Below, piece after piece: positions 8,694 through 16,564 of a DNA stretch of 64,000 nucleotides. The notes below the pieces were generated by a model, which was given only the letters and a program-made list of their open reading frames with translations, was not told the DNA's origin and made no database searches. The number at the start of each line of letters is the position of its first letter. Position 1 is the stretch's first letter. The stretch is from Paramicrobacterium humi. GTDB taxonomy: Bacteria; Actinomycetota; Actinomycetes; Actinomycetales; Microbacteriaceae. Position numbers and translations under genes: made by a program. The stretch lies in NCBI RefSeq assembly GCF_900105715.1, contig NZ_FNRY01000001.1, positions 1,612,001 through 1,676,000 of the forward strand. The letters are read 5' to 3'.

Positions 8694-9745
8694 GCGGTTG
8701 CCTCCTTGCGGTTGCCGGCACGGTAGTTGGCGTAGAAGGATTCCGCGGTGCCGTCGAGGACTTGCTGGCTGAGGAGGTCCTCGTCGACGCGTTCCACGCT
8801 GATGGTGGGGTCGGTGATGGCCTGGATGGCGCTTCCAGTGATGAGGCGGCTGAGCGAGCCGATGGAACCACCCGTTCGGCTATAGAGATAGCCGGCGAGC
8901 TCCGTGAGCGTTCCCTTCTCATGGTGGCGGAGAGGGAGCGAGGCTTCGAATCCGGCGACGAGCTTCCGCCACGCGGCCTTGCCGTCTTTCGTGCCGATGG
9001 TGGAGTTGCCCAGTTCGAGGATGCTGAAGCGGCTGCGGAGCTGATTGCCACGCACACCGGAGAGCAGTTCGCCCGAGGTGAGGTCGATGCCGGCGTACAG
9101 GAACGTGCAGGCGAGCTCGTTGTGGAGGCTCTTGAGCACGTCGACGCTTTCGCCGGCACCGATGTTGCGGGCGGAAAGGTTCTGGATTTCGTCGACGACG
9201 ACGAGTTGGGTGTGCGCCTTCCGGAGTGCATCGATGACGCGGCGCCGCGTGGTCCCCATCGTTTCGTTCGTCGCGACGGGGATTCCGAGGAAATCCGCGA
9301 ACGTGCGCATCAGCAGCTTCCCGGAGGATGAGGCGGGAACGTCGATGTAGACGACCGGCAGTCGTCCAGCGCGTTCGAAGCCCGGGAACTGCTTCGCGTA
9401 CTGGCTATGAGTGAAGCGCAGCAACGACTTGGCTGCGGTGGTCTTGCCCACGCCGGGTTTTCCGTTGAGCATCATCCCCGCGTGGCCAGAGTTTCGGCCG
9501 TGGTTTTGGGTGATGGTCTGCACGAGGAGTTTCTTTGCGGAGGCCAGCGCCGGTGTGTTGAGGGTGATATCGCCCGAGAGGAAGCGAATACGTTCCTCGT
9601 CATATGCGTGTTTTTCGGCCGTGCTGAGGATGTCGTAGTCCTCGTCCTGGAGCACGCGAGGTGCTGTCTTGCGGGAGGCAAGATAGGAGTAGAGCCCCTC
9701 TCGAGTATGGAGAGCGTCTGCAGTGTCTGTGTCACGGAACAGCAT
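8690..9745 (-). CDS. TnsC/TniB-like AAA+ ATPase
   Basis: A 351-aa protein. Walker A is GKPGVGKTTAAKS (about residue 100) and Walker B is LVVVDEIQNL (about residue 170), preceded by a helical N-terminus. This matches the transposition regulator that links target selection by TniQ to the TnsAB transposase through ATP-dependent filaments. It lies between tnsB (2-base gap) and tniQ (4-base overlap), so the four genes form one operon. Its start ATG is at base 9745. Confidence 0.85.
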   Translation of the reverse strand: MLFRDTDTADALHTREGLYSYLASRKTAPRVLQDEDYDILSTAEKHAYDEERIRFLSGDITLNTPALASAKKLLVQTITQNHGRNSGHAGMMLNGKPGVGKTTAAKSLLRFTHSQYAKQFPGFERAGRLPVVYIDVPASSSGKLLMRTFADFLGIPVATNETMGTTRRRVIDALRKAHTQLVVVDEIQNLSARNIGAGESVDVLKSLHNELACTFLYAGIDLTSGELLSGVRGNQLRSRFSILELGNSTIGTKDGKAAWRKLVAGFEASLPLRHHEKGTLTELAGYLYSRTGGSIGSLSRLITGSAIQAITDPTISVERVDEDLLSQQVLDGTAESFYANYRAGNRKEATA

Positions 9746-9747
9746 GG

Positions 9748-11655
9748 TCAGTAAATCCCTTCATCGTCTTCATCGAACGCGGCGTATGCCTCGTCGGTAT
9801 CTCTATGCGCGCTCATTTCGGAGAGATGCTCGGCCATCCGCTCGAAACGGTCCGTGGGGGCCGGCAGCGGGGTTCCGCTGATGGCGGCGTTGGTGCGGGC
9901 GGAGTACTCACGGTCGCTTTCAGGCGTGTGCTGGAAGAACAGTTCAGCAAAGTTCGCGTCAAGGTCTCCGGTCCGGCGGTCTTGGCATTCCACCCACCCG
10001 CCGTCCGGGTGGCGCAGCCAGATGGCGGAGGGGTTGTACGGGTCGTACCGGAATTCCCAAAGGCCGCGGTGTCGCACGTCGTTCGATTTGTGCCCACGGA
10101 ACTCGTTCAGCTGTGACGAGTCGTACTCCCGGCGTTGATAGGTGACTCCGGTCGCGCCAATGGTGCGATGCATGGTGGGGAGCAGGTCGATGAAATCCGA
10201 CCGGGTGAGCGGCAGGACGACGCTGGCGGTCACGCAGGAGGCGCGCTGTAGGACCTCGTTGGGCGTGTACGTGATGGTCGGGTCGAATAAGTCGGTCAGG
10301 CCGTCGTGTTTGCGGTTCTGCCAGTCACGAAGCACCCAATCCGTGAACAGCTCGTGCACAGCTTCCGCGGAGAGCAGCTCTTCCTTCTCCGGAGCCCGGC
10401 CACGGTACTCAGGTGAACGACCCGTGTAGCCAGGGAGCTTCTGGGCAAACAGTGTTCTGATGCTGCCGAACGTGCGCTCGACGATTCCCTTGTCCGTCGG
10501 CGTGTGGATGGCCGACAGGGTCGCATCCAGACCGAATTTCTCGCAAGCGGCGAGGAAGACCGTCGAGGCGTAGTCCTTGCCGTTGTCCATCATGATGCGC
10601 CTGGGGAACACATACGGCTGCCGGTCGGCCAGGCGCTCCAACTCGTCCGTCTCCAGCAGATTAAGACCAGGGTTAGCCAGCTGCAGGGTACGGCGGTGGT
10701 CACTGCGGTCGGGACGATTCTGCAACGGCACGAGCGCCTGTGCCAGCAGCAGCGCGTGGTCGATGCCTTTGGCGGCCTCGAGCCGGATTGTGGATGCCAG
10801 GATGCTGCGCGAGGCAGCATCGACCATGATGGTCAAAATCGGGCGGACCGCGTTACCTTCCCTGTTGCGGACAAGGACATCCAGCGGAGTGGAATCAACC
10901 TGGACTTGAGCCCCAGGCACCAGCTCGGCTGACTTGGCCATACGGCGCTTCGGCTGGTTCGCCTTGGTGCGACGTGACTTCGCCGACCCGAACGCGTGCC
11001 GACCATCATCCATCGCCTGTAAATACCGGTACATCGTCGACACGGCCGGGACCTTAGATGCATCGTAGTCGCGCAGCAATTGCGCATGAGCTCGCTCGAT
11101 GAACTCTTTACGCGTCAGAGTCGCGCCATTGACTTGCTTACTCAGAAGCTCAGCTAGAACGGTGCGCACATGCTGAGGGACCAGGGCGGCTTGCGGGATG
11201 GAGTCATCCCGTCGCCGGCCGTCGACGAGGGCGCTGGTTCCTGCGTGCTCGAACGCCAACACATGCCGTTGAACCGTTTTGGGTGATGCCTTGTGACCAG
11301 CTGAGCGCAACTCTGCGGACTTCGCGTTGATGCGTGCGGTCTTCGTCGTCAACGAAAGGTCGTATGCGGGGTCGGCGCACGGTTTATCGGGGTGGACGCC
11401 GGTGATGACCTCAGTCGCATGTCCAGCCCAGAATCGCACGTCGTCGGCGAGTGTCTCGTCATCGAATGCGCGCGGGGATGTGGCCTTGTACGGCGGCATT
11501 CCAGTGACGCGCTGCGCGAGCACTGACAACGGCATGTCGACGAATGAACCGTCGGTGTTGTGACGCAATCGAACGGCTGTCGTGCTGTGGTTCGCCAGAG
11601 TGTATGTGGCGCCATCGTCGAGGACGACGGGAGCGCTGTAGTCGAGTTCACGCAT
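9748..11655 (-). CDS. TnsB/TniA-like DDE transposase
   Basis: A 635-aa protein. After N-terminal HTH-like segments (a SPKTVQRHVL-type helix near residue 125), an rve integrase core is visible. The first acidic residue lies in QVDSTPLDVLV (about residue 250), the second in IMMDNGKDYAS (about 352) and the catalytic glutamate in GIVERTFGSIR (about 390). A Mu-C-like beta barrel follows (about 510-580). It performs strand cleavage and transfer at the transposon ends. Its start overlaps the end of tnsA by 8 bases. Length and motif order match TnsB/TniA proteins. Confidence 0.88.
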   Translation of the reverse strand: MRELDYSAPVVLDDGATYTLANHSTTAVRLRHNTDGSFVDMPLSVLAQRVTGMPPYKATSPRAFDDETLADDVRFWAGHATEVITGVHPDKPCADPAYDLSLTTKTARINAKSAELRSAGHKASPKTVQRHVLAFEHAGTSALVDGRRRDDSIPQAALVPQHVRTVLAELLSKQVNGATLTRKEFIERAHAQLLRDYDASKVPAVSTMYRYLQAMDDGRHAFGSAKSRRTKANQPKRRMAKSAELVPGAQVQVDSTPLDVLVRNREGNAVRPILTIMVDAASRSILASTIRLEAAKGIDHALLLAQALVPLQNRPDRSDHRRTLQLANPGLNLLETDELERLADRQPYVFPRRIMMDNGKDYASTVFLAACEKFGLDATLSAIHTPTDKGIVERTFGSIRTLFAQKLPGYTGRSPEYRGRAPEKEELLSAEAVHELFTDWVLRDWQNRKHDGLTDLFDPTITYTPNEVLQRASCVTASVVLPLTRSDFIDLLPTMHRTIGATGVTYQRREYDSSQLNEFRGHKSNDVRHRGLWEFRYDPYNPSAIWLRHPDGGWVECQDRRTGDLDANFAELFFQHTPESDREYSARTNAAISGTPLPAPTDRFERMAEHLSEMSAHRDTDEAYAAFDEDDEGIY

Positions 11656-12415
11656 TCGGGGCCTCCGTGATGAGGGTCGTGTCAGTGAGTCGCTGGGTGA
11701 TGTCGCAGGAGACTTCGCGAGTCCACAGCAAGTGCAGGAGGTGCGAGCGGCCCTGCGGCAACGCGTCCGGAGCGAGCAAACGGGCAGCCTCCCCGAACGG
11801 CATCCGGCTCACCCGAAGCGCTGAGATGAGAACGTGCGTCGCGGCAGCTCCGGGCCGAAAGGCGGGGTGCTTGAACAGACCGAGGAACTTCAGATTCCGC
11901 TCGGTCGCCGCAGGAAGCCCCGTGAAAAGCAGATACTCCCAGCCGACGCGCTCGCACACCGCCGACGTGCGCGCGAACTGCTCGACGGCAGCATCCTTCA
12001 CATAGCGGCTGGCCTTCACATCGATGAGCAACTGCTCGCCGGTCGCTCGCATCGCGATAGCGTCCGGGAAATGCGAGGCACCGTTGGAGAAGACGAGCTT
12101 CATGGGCTGGGTCGCGACAGCGACGATGTCAGCCGTATGGTCCAGCCAGCGCAGCATGCTCGCCTCAAGCAACGACTCGTGCCAGACCAGACGCCGGGTT
12201 TGGGAGAAGAAGTAGAACCCGTGATAGTTGCGCTGCTGCGGGTACCGGTTGCCCTCACGAATGCGTTGAGCAAGATACAGCTCCCGCTCTAACAGATTCG
12301 CCGAAGCCAGCTCCTCATGTGCGGTCGACGCTGCGTCTAGCCAGGAGACGGTGCAGTCCCCGGGATAGCCGCGCCCTTGGTTTTTGACGGTCATTGTTAG
12401 CTCATTGATGTCCAC
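11648..12415 (-). CDS. TnsA-like endonuclease
   Basis: A 255-aa protein with a PD-(D/E)xK-type pattern: an acidic residue in HESLLEASMLRWLD (about 80), HFPDAIAM (about 115) and LLIDVKASRY (D-x-K, about 130). This matches the TnsA N-terminal nuclease that cuts the 5' strands during cut-and-paste Tn7 transposition. A tnsA gene implies non-replicative movement, unlike Tn5053-type elements that lack it. GTG at base 12415 is used; an in-frame ATG at base 12394 is an alternative. It is the first gene of the operon and is divergent from the HTH gene at 12523. Confidence 0.8.
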   Translation of the reverse strand: MDINELTMTVKNQGRGYPGDCTVSWLDAASTAHEELASANLLERELYLAQRIREGNRYPQQRNYHGFYFFSQTRRLVWHESLLEASMLRWLDHTADIVAVATQPMKLVFSNGASHFPDAIAMRATGEQLLIDVKASRYVKDAAVEQFARTSAVCERVGWEYLLFTGLPAATERNLKFLGLFKHPAFRPGAAATHVLISALRVSRMPFGEAARLLAPDALPQGRSHLLHLLWTREVSCDITQRLTDTTLITEAPNA

Positions 12416-12522
12416 GCTCTTCGTATGCGCCGAGTGATCCTCGCAGACGCGAGAAGCGAGCCATAATGTGTCCTAAAAGAGCATAAAAAAGCTAGAAGGG
12501 ATACATGCTGTAGTGTTTTCTC

Positions 12523-12990
12523 GTGTCTGATCCTCGCTATATTCCTCGTGACTATTGCCTTGAACCGGCCGCATTCGGGAAGGCGGCCGAAGTCAAATGG
12601 GCACCGAGCCAGATGAGGATCGGTATGCCGGCCGGCCCCGAAGTGCGTTCCGTGCTACGCGAGCACCACCGGCTCAATGCGGCGAAATTGCAGCACGCAT
12701 ATGTGGTCCGCATCCGCGCGCAAGGGGCTGACCGGGGTTTAAGTGTCAAGGCTCTCGCCAGCGCGATGGGGACCACATACCAACGACTCTCGAAGATGTT
12801 GCGCGGGGAAGTGATCATGCGGTTGGAAGACCTCGCAGCCGCCGAGCAGATTCTTGGCGGCATCACCTCACCGCAGATGAAGCAAAAGCAAAAGACCGTG
12901 GAACCGCCTCCTATTTCGTATAAGTCGAGAGCCATCGAAGAAGCGAGTGCTCGATACATGGCAAACCACCAGGGCGCCCCAAGGCCCTAG
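12523..12990 (+). CDS. XRE-type HTH protein, probable transposon regulator
   Basis: A 155-aa protein. Residues about 75-115 form a helix-turn-helix of the phage repressor type (LSVKALASAMGTTYQRLSKMLRGEVIMRLEDLAAAEQIL). The N- and C-terminal parts are unrecognised. It is divergent from tnsA with 107 bases between, so it is placed to repress the tns operon and itself; this is inference from layout. A TAGTGT -10 (12511-12516) lies 6 bases before the GTG and no Shine-Dalgarno is seen, so the mRNA is probably leaderless. Confidence 0.65.
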   Translation: MSDPRYIPRDYCLEPAAFGKAAEVKWAPSQMRIGMPAGPEVRSVLREHHRLNAAKLQHAYVVRIRAQGADRGLSVKALASAMGTTYQRLSKMLRGEVIMRLEDLAAAEQILGGITSPQMKQKQKTVEPPPISYKSRAIEEASARYMANHQGAPRP

Positions 12991-13060
12991 CCACGGTCCG
13001 CTGGACGCCTCTGACAGGACCGAGCCGGCCGGTGACGGCGCCTGATTGATAAAGCTACGT

Positions 13061-13151
13061 CGCACTTGTCGTTGGCGTTACCGGGATGGCATACATTTTG
13101 ATTCGTCCCCGATGGGTGACCGCCGATTCCATGGTTGGAGACCGCACTTGT
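13061..13151 (-). repeat. Right-end repeats of the transposon (candidate TnsB sites)
   Basis: CGCACTTGT occurs at 13061-13069 and again at 13143-13151, 82 bp apart. Read on the minus strand the second site is ACAAGTGCGGTC, similar to AAGTGACCGGTC at the left end (6566-6577). Inverted orientation relative to the left repeats fits opposite transposon ends. Similarity is short and the assignment tentative. Confidence 0.35.
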
Positions 13152-13189
13152 AGGCGGAGCCGAACTTTTGACCGCTGTGAGCACCCGCA

Positions 13190-14392
13190 TTGGGCGCAAT
13201 CATTGATGGGTGGGTGTGGAGCCGTGGCCACAGATCTCAGCGGCTTCTCTGCGACGAGACAGACGACATTCGCCCTGAACTTCAGCCTCTTGCGGATTAC
13301 CTGCTCACGCACCATGGCAAAGCAAATTCTCTGGAGCGATGGCATCACAAGAGCAAGTGCGCCGCCGTGCTCCGCGAACTTGCCGAGGGAACCCTGCCTC
13401 TCGCCGCCGATGCGATCATCACCAGAGCCCAGTCGGGGCAGTCCGTGGCATTCCTCCTCTCGCTGCTGGTTCGCTCCGGCGTACTGCCGGAGCTTGACGT
13501 CGAGGCCGCGCGCTTCGACCACTGGCTCGAGAAATGGTTATCAGAGGTCGGGCACGCCGAAGACCGGCTTGTCCTGCGCCGGTACTGCACCTGGGAGTTG
13601 CTCCGTTCGACGCGCACATTCCGGGCGGTGTCTCGCGGCCCATCGAACCCTGCGACTGGGTTCCAGCGGCAACGCGCAGCGCTCAAACACTGCGCCGCGC
13701 TCCTGCACGAGATCAGATCGCAACACGAGACGCTCGCCACCTTCCCCCAGCGTCGCCTCGACGCGTTTCTCACGGACTCTCCAAGCCAGCGAGACGCGTT
13801 GGCACCCTTCACCCGCTGGCTGCGACGCCACCATCTGAGCACCCTCCGCGTCGAGTTCCGGCCGAGTCGCCTCGAGGGCCGGCACTACGAGTCCGACCAC
13901 CGATGGCAGATGGCCCGCCGATTCCTCACGGACACGGACATGGACTCCAAGACCCGGGCTGCGGGCCTGCTCGTGCTCCTCTACGGCATCCAGCTCACCC
14001 GCATCATCACCCTCACCCGCGATCAGGTCGACGCGACATCCCAGCCCGTGAAGCTCACTATCGGGGCGGAACCGATCGAGCTCCCCAAGGTTCTCGGAGA
14101 CGCGATCATCGACCTCGTCGACGCGTCGATGCGCCATCCCGAAGGATGGCTATTCCCCGGCAGAAACCCGGGACTCCACCTCACCCCGGGGCCGATCAGT
14201 CGCCGCCTCCGCGCCGAAGGGCTCCGCTCCGGAAGCGCACGGACAACCGCCCTCATCGAACTCACCCGGCAGATGCACCCGCGGATCGTGTCCGACTTGC
14301 TCGGCATAACACCGGCGTCGGCCGCCGCGTGGTCGCGCCTCGCCAGTGGGGACTGGTCCGACCACCCAAAGATCCGCTCGGCGTCCGATTGA
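13190..14392 (+). CDS. Tyrosine-recombinase-like protein, probably 5'-truncated
   Basis: About 400 aa. From DDIRPELQPLADYLL onwards it resembles large site-specific recombinases found in actinobacterial resistance islands. The C-terminal half has YGIQLTRIITLTRDQV, placing an arginine where the first catalytic arginine is expected, and a final segment (LLGITPASAAAWSRLASGDWSDH). I expect a tyrosine in that last segment but see histidine, so the enzyme may be inactive. The usual cysteine-rich N-terminus is missing and the start codon (TTG at 13190) has no clear ribosome site. The gene abuts the transposon's right end, which may have removed its beginning. Confidence 0.55.
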   Translation: MGAIIDGWVWSRGHRSQRLLCDETDDIRPELQPLADYLLTHHGKANSLERWHHKSKCAAVLRELAEGTLPLAADAIITRAQSGQSVAFLLSLLVRSGVLPELDVEAARFDHWLEKWLSEVGHAEDRLVLRRYCTWELLRSTRTFRAVSRGPSNPATGFQRQRAALKHCAALLHEIRSQHETLATFPQRRLDAFLTDSPSQRDALAPFTRWLRRHHLSTLRVEFRPSRLEGRHYESDHRWQMARRFLTDTDMDSKTRAAGLLVLLYGIQLTRIITLTRDQVDATSQPVKLTIGAEPIELPKVLGDAIIDLVDASMRHPEGWLFPGRNPGLHLTPGPISRRLRAEGLRSGSARTTALIELTRQMHPRIVSDLLGITPASAAAWSRLASGDWSDHPKIRSASD

Positions 14393-14401
14393 TAACGAAG
14401 C

Positions 14402-14743
14402 TCAGCCCAGCAGCGCCTTCGCCGCGTCGGCGAGCGTCCCGGTGGTGGGCTGGTAGTAGGCCCATTTCCCGCGCTGCTCGCGGGTGACCAGGCCCGCCTC
14501 GACGAGCAGCTTCATGTGGTGGGAGACCGTCGGCTGCGACAGGCCCACTGGGTCGGTGAGGTCGCAGACGCACATCTCGCCGGCACTGCTGCCGACGATC
14601 ATGGAGAGCAGCTTCACCCGCGTCGGGTCGCCGAGCGCTTTGAAGACCTTCGCGAGGTCGTGAGCCGTGCCGTCGTCCATCGCCTGGCCGGGGGCGCAGC
14701 AGGAGCCTGCGCTGGTGTCGATAGTGACGGGCAGTGCGTTCAT
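14402..14743 (-). CDS. arsR: ArsR-family arsenic-responsive repressor
   Basis: A 113-aa winged-helix protein. The recognition helix region is VGLSQPTVSHHMKLLVEAGLV. Cysteines are at SAGSCCAPG (residues 15-16) and MCVCDL (about 58-60), the latter being the ELCVCDL-type As(III) site on the DNA-binding helix. It should repress until As(III) or Sb(III) binds. It is divergent from the flavoprotein gene with the operator at 14763-14782 between them. A good Shine-Dalgarno (GGAG) precedes the ATG at base 14743. Confidence 0.9.
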   Translation of the reverse strand: MNALPVTIDTSAGSCCAPGQAMDDGTAHDLAKVFKALGDPTRVKLLSMIVGSSAGEMCVCDLTDPVGLSQPTVSHHMKLLVEAGLVTREQRGKWAYYQPTTGTLADAAKALLG

Positions 14744-14762
14744 GGCTCCATTCTGCCCGACG

Positions 14763-14782
14763 TATTGACATCTGTCGATATG
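14763..14782. promoter_or_regulatory. ArsR operator, divergent promoter region
   Basis: ATTGACATCTGTCGAT is a near-perfect inverted repeat (ATnGACA, two bases, TGTCnAT). The same core ATTGACATCT(G/A)TCGA recurs upstream of trxB at 23277-23296 and I did not notice it elsewhere, which ties both arsenic units to one repressor. Confidence 0.75.
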
Positions 14783-14837
14783 AGCCTCAAGATCGTTCCT
14801 GTCTCACATCGAAGAACGTCAATGCATGGAGGTCGCA

Positions 14838-16157
14838 GTGAATCCCGTCGTCGTCATCGGGGCCGGTCCGCAGGGACTGGCCGCCGCAGCCCACCTGATC
14901 GAGCGCGGGCTCGACCCAATCGTCCTGGAGTCCGGCGACGCCACCGCCTCGGCCGTGGCCGAGTGGGGCCACGTGCGCCTGTTCTCGCCGTGGACCGAGC
15001 TCACTGATGCTGCCTCGCGACACCTACTGGAGCCGACCGGATGGTCGGCCCCGACGCAGGGCTACCCGACCGGCGCGCAGTGGATCGAGCAGTACCTCGC
15101 ACCCCTCGCAGAGGCCCTCGGCGACCGCGTGCGCTACGGAGCGCGGGTCGTCGGCGTAGGCCGCAAGGGCCGCGACCTCTCCGTCGACGACGGCCGCGCC
15201 GAGCAGCCCTTCGTCGTCCACGTCGAGCGCGCGGACGGCACCGAGGAGCGGATCGAAGCGAGTGCCGTGATCGACGCCTCGGGCACCTGGCGCACACCGA
15301 GCCCCGCCGGAGCTGACGGGCTCCCTGCCCTCGGCGAGAGCGCAGCGACAGACGCAGGCCTCCTGGAGCACCGCATGCCCGCGATCGAGGACGCCAGTGC
15401 CCTGGCTGGCCAGCACGTCGTGGTCGTTGGCAACGGCCATTCCGCCGCGACCACGATCGGGATCCTGTCGCGGGTGGCCAAGCGCGAGCCGGGGACGCGG
15501 ATCACCTGGGTGCTGCGCCGCGGCACGGTCGGCAACACCTTCGGCGGCGGCAGCGCCGACGAACTGCCGCAGCGCGGAGCGCTGGGCCAGCGCGCGAAGA
15601 AGGCCGTCGAGGACGGCCTCGTGGACCTCGTGACCGGGTTCCGCACCGAGCAGGTCGTCCTCGCCGCCGGCGAGGCGGTGCTGGTGGCAGAGGACGGCCG
15701 CCGGCTCGCGCCTGCCGCTCGGGTCTTCGTCGCCACCGGCTTCCGTCCCGACCTGTCCTTCCTCTCTGAGATCCGTCTCGACCTCGACATGCGCCTGCAG
15801 GCCCCGTCGAAGATCGCTGCGGAGGTCGACCCGAACGTGCACTCCTGCGGCTCCGTCCGGGCCACCGGCGCGGCCGACCTCGAGCAGCCCGAGCCGGGGT
15901 TCTACATCGTGGGAGCGAAGTCCTACGGCCGTGCGCCGACGTTCCTCGCCCTGACCGGGTTCGAGCAGGTGCGCAGCGTCGTCGCCGCGATCGCCGGGGA
16001 CCGCGAGGCCGCGGAACGGGTGGACCTCGTTCTGCCCGACACGGGCGTGTGCGGCGGCTCGGGGCTCTTCGATGCGCCGGACGAGTCCGCCAGCGCGGGA
16101 TCGTGCTGCGCGCCGGCCCCGCAGCTCATCCAACTCGGCGTGGGTTCGGCATCGTAG
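14838..16157 (+). CDS. FAD/NAD(P)-binding oxidoreductase of ars operons
   Basis: A 439-aa protein. A Rossmann dinucleotide motif VVVIGAGPQGLAAA stands at the N-terminus and a second, HVVVVGNGHSAATT, at about residue 195. An ATGFRP-type motif (VFVATGFRPDL) lies near 300. This is the two-domain pattern of flavin monooxygenases and related flavoproteins. Such genes often sit in actinobacterial ars operons, but the reaction is unproven. The C-terminus carries SAGSCCAPA, nearly the same cysteine pair as ArsR's N-terminus. GTG 14838 is preferred to ATG 14826 because GGAGG lies 5 bases upstream of the GTG. Confidence 0.75.
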   Translation: MNPVVVIGAGPQGLAAAAHLIERGLDPIVLESGDATASAVAEWGHVRLFSPWTELTDAASRHLLEPTGWSAPTQGYPTGAQWIEQYLAPLAEALGDRVRYGARVVGVGRKGRDLSVDDGRAEQPFVVHVERADGTEERIEASAVIDASGTWRTPSPAGADGLPALGESAATDAGLLEHRMPAIEDASALAGQHVVVVGNGHSAATTIGILSRVAKREPGTRITWVLRRGTVGNTFGGGSADELPQRGALGQRAKKAVEDGLVDLVTGFRTEQVVLAAGEAVLVAEDGRRLAPAARVFVATGFRPDLSFLSEIRLDLDMRLQAPSKIAAEVDPNVHSCGSVRATGAADLEQPEPGFYIVGAKSYGRAPTFLALTGFEQVRSVVAAIAGDREAAERVDLVLPDTGVCGGSGLFDAPDESASAGSCCAPAPQLIQLGVGSAS

Positions 16158-16168
16158 GTTCACTACCC

Positions 16169-16197
16169 TTGGTTCAGGTCAGTGCTGGCTGTATAGT
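16169..16197 (+). promoter_or_regulatory. Promoter of the metal-resistance operon
   Basis: TTGGTT (16169-16174), a 17-base spacer and TATAGT (16192-16197) lie 7 bases before the ATG at 16205, so the transcript is probably leaderless. CmtR-type repressors bind such promoter-overlapping sites. Confidence 0.65.
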
Positions 16198-16204
16198 TCA
16201 GTGC

Positions 16205-16564
16205 ATGCTGACCATTGCTTCTCGCCTCGACGTCATGAACCGGCTCGGCCGGGCCATGGCGGACCCGACGCGCTCCCGGATCCTGATGACCTTGCTCGTT
16301 GGCCCGAGCTACCCGGCCGTGCTCTCTCGCGAGCTGGAGCTGACGCGCTCGAACGTGTCGAACCACCTGACCTGCCTACGCGACTGCGGGATCGTGGTCG
16401 CCGAGCCCGAGGGTCGGCAGACCCGCTACGAGATCGCGGACCCGCACCTGGCGGCGGCGCTGACGGCGCTGGTGGACGTGACCCTCGCGGTCGATGAGCA
16501 CGCGCCGTGCGTCGACGCCGAGTGCACGGTGCCGGGCTGCTGCGCGACGAGGGCGGGCGAGTGA
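16205..16564 (+). CDS. cmtR: ArsR/SmtB-family metal sensor, CmtR-like
   Basis: A 119-aa winged-helix repressor. DPTRSRILMTLLVGPSYPAVLSRELELTRSNVSNHLTCLRDCGIVV matches the Cd(II)/Pb(II) sensor CmtR, with its helix cysteine in HLTCLRDCG (about residue 59). The C-terminal tail has further cysteines (HAPCVDAEC, GCC) that can complete the metal site. It should derepress the downstream P-type ATPase when Cd, Pb or a similar metal binds. Its stop overlaps the next start (GTGA), so the proteins are translationally coupled. Confidence 0.85.
   Translation: MLTIASRLDVMNRLGRAMADPTRSRILMTLLVGPSYPAVLSRELELTRSNVSNHLTCLRDCGIVVAEPEGRQTRYEIADPHLAAALTALVDVTLAVDEHAPCVDAECTVPGCCATRAGE

Larger units (their letters stand above)
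6550..13160. mobile_element. Tn7-like transposon (boundaries approximate)
   Basis: Four overlapping minus-strand genes encode, in order of transcription, a TnsA-type endonuclease, a DDE transposase (TnsB), an AAA+ ATPase (TnsC) and a TniQ/TnsD-type target protein. This is the core set of Tn7-like elements. A divergent HTH gene lies on the right. Related short repeats occur at the left (6557-6683) and, inverted, at the right (13061-13151), as expected of TnsB binding sites at the ends. Exact termini and target duplication could not be fixed by eye. Confidence 0.7.

Noticed and set aside
6542-13096. GGCATACAT near both transposon ends as a target duplication
   Set aside because: Nine bases is longer than the 5 bp of Tn7-like elements, and the adjacent bases do not give matching termini. 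Over this length a chance match is plausible.
13086-13838. Alternative plus-strand frame overlapping the recombinase gene
   Set aside because: Residue pattern is not protein-like beyond about 60 codons, and the overlapping frame has clear recombinase similarity.
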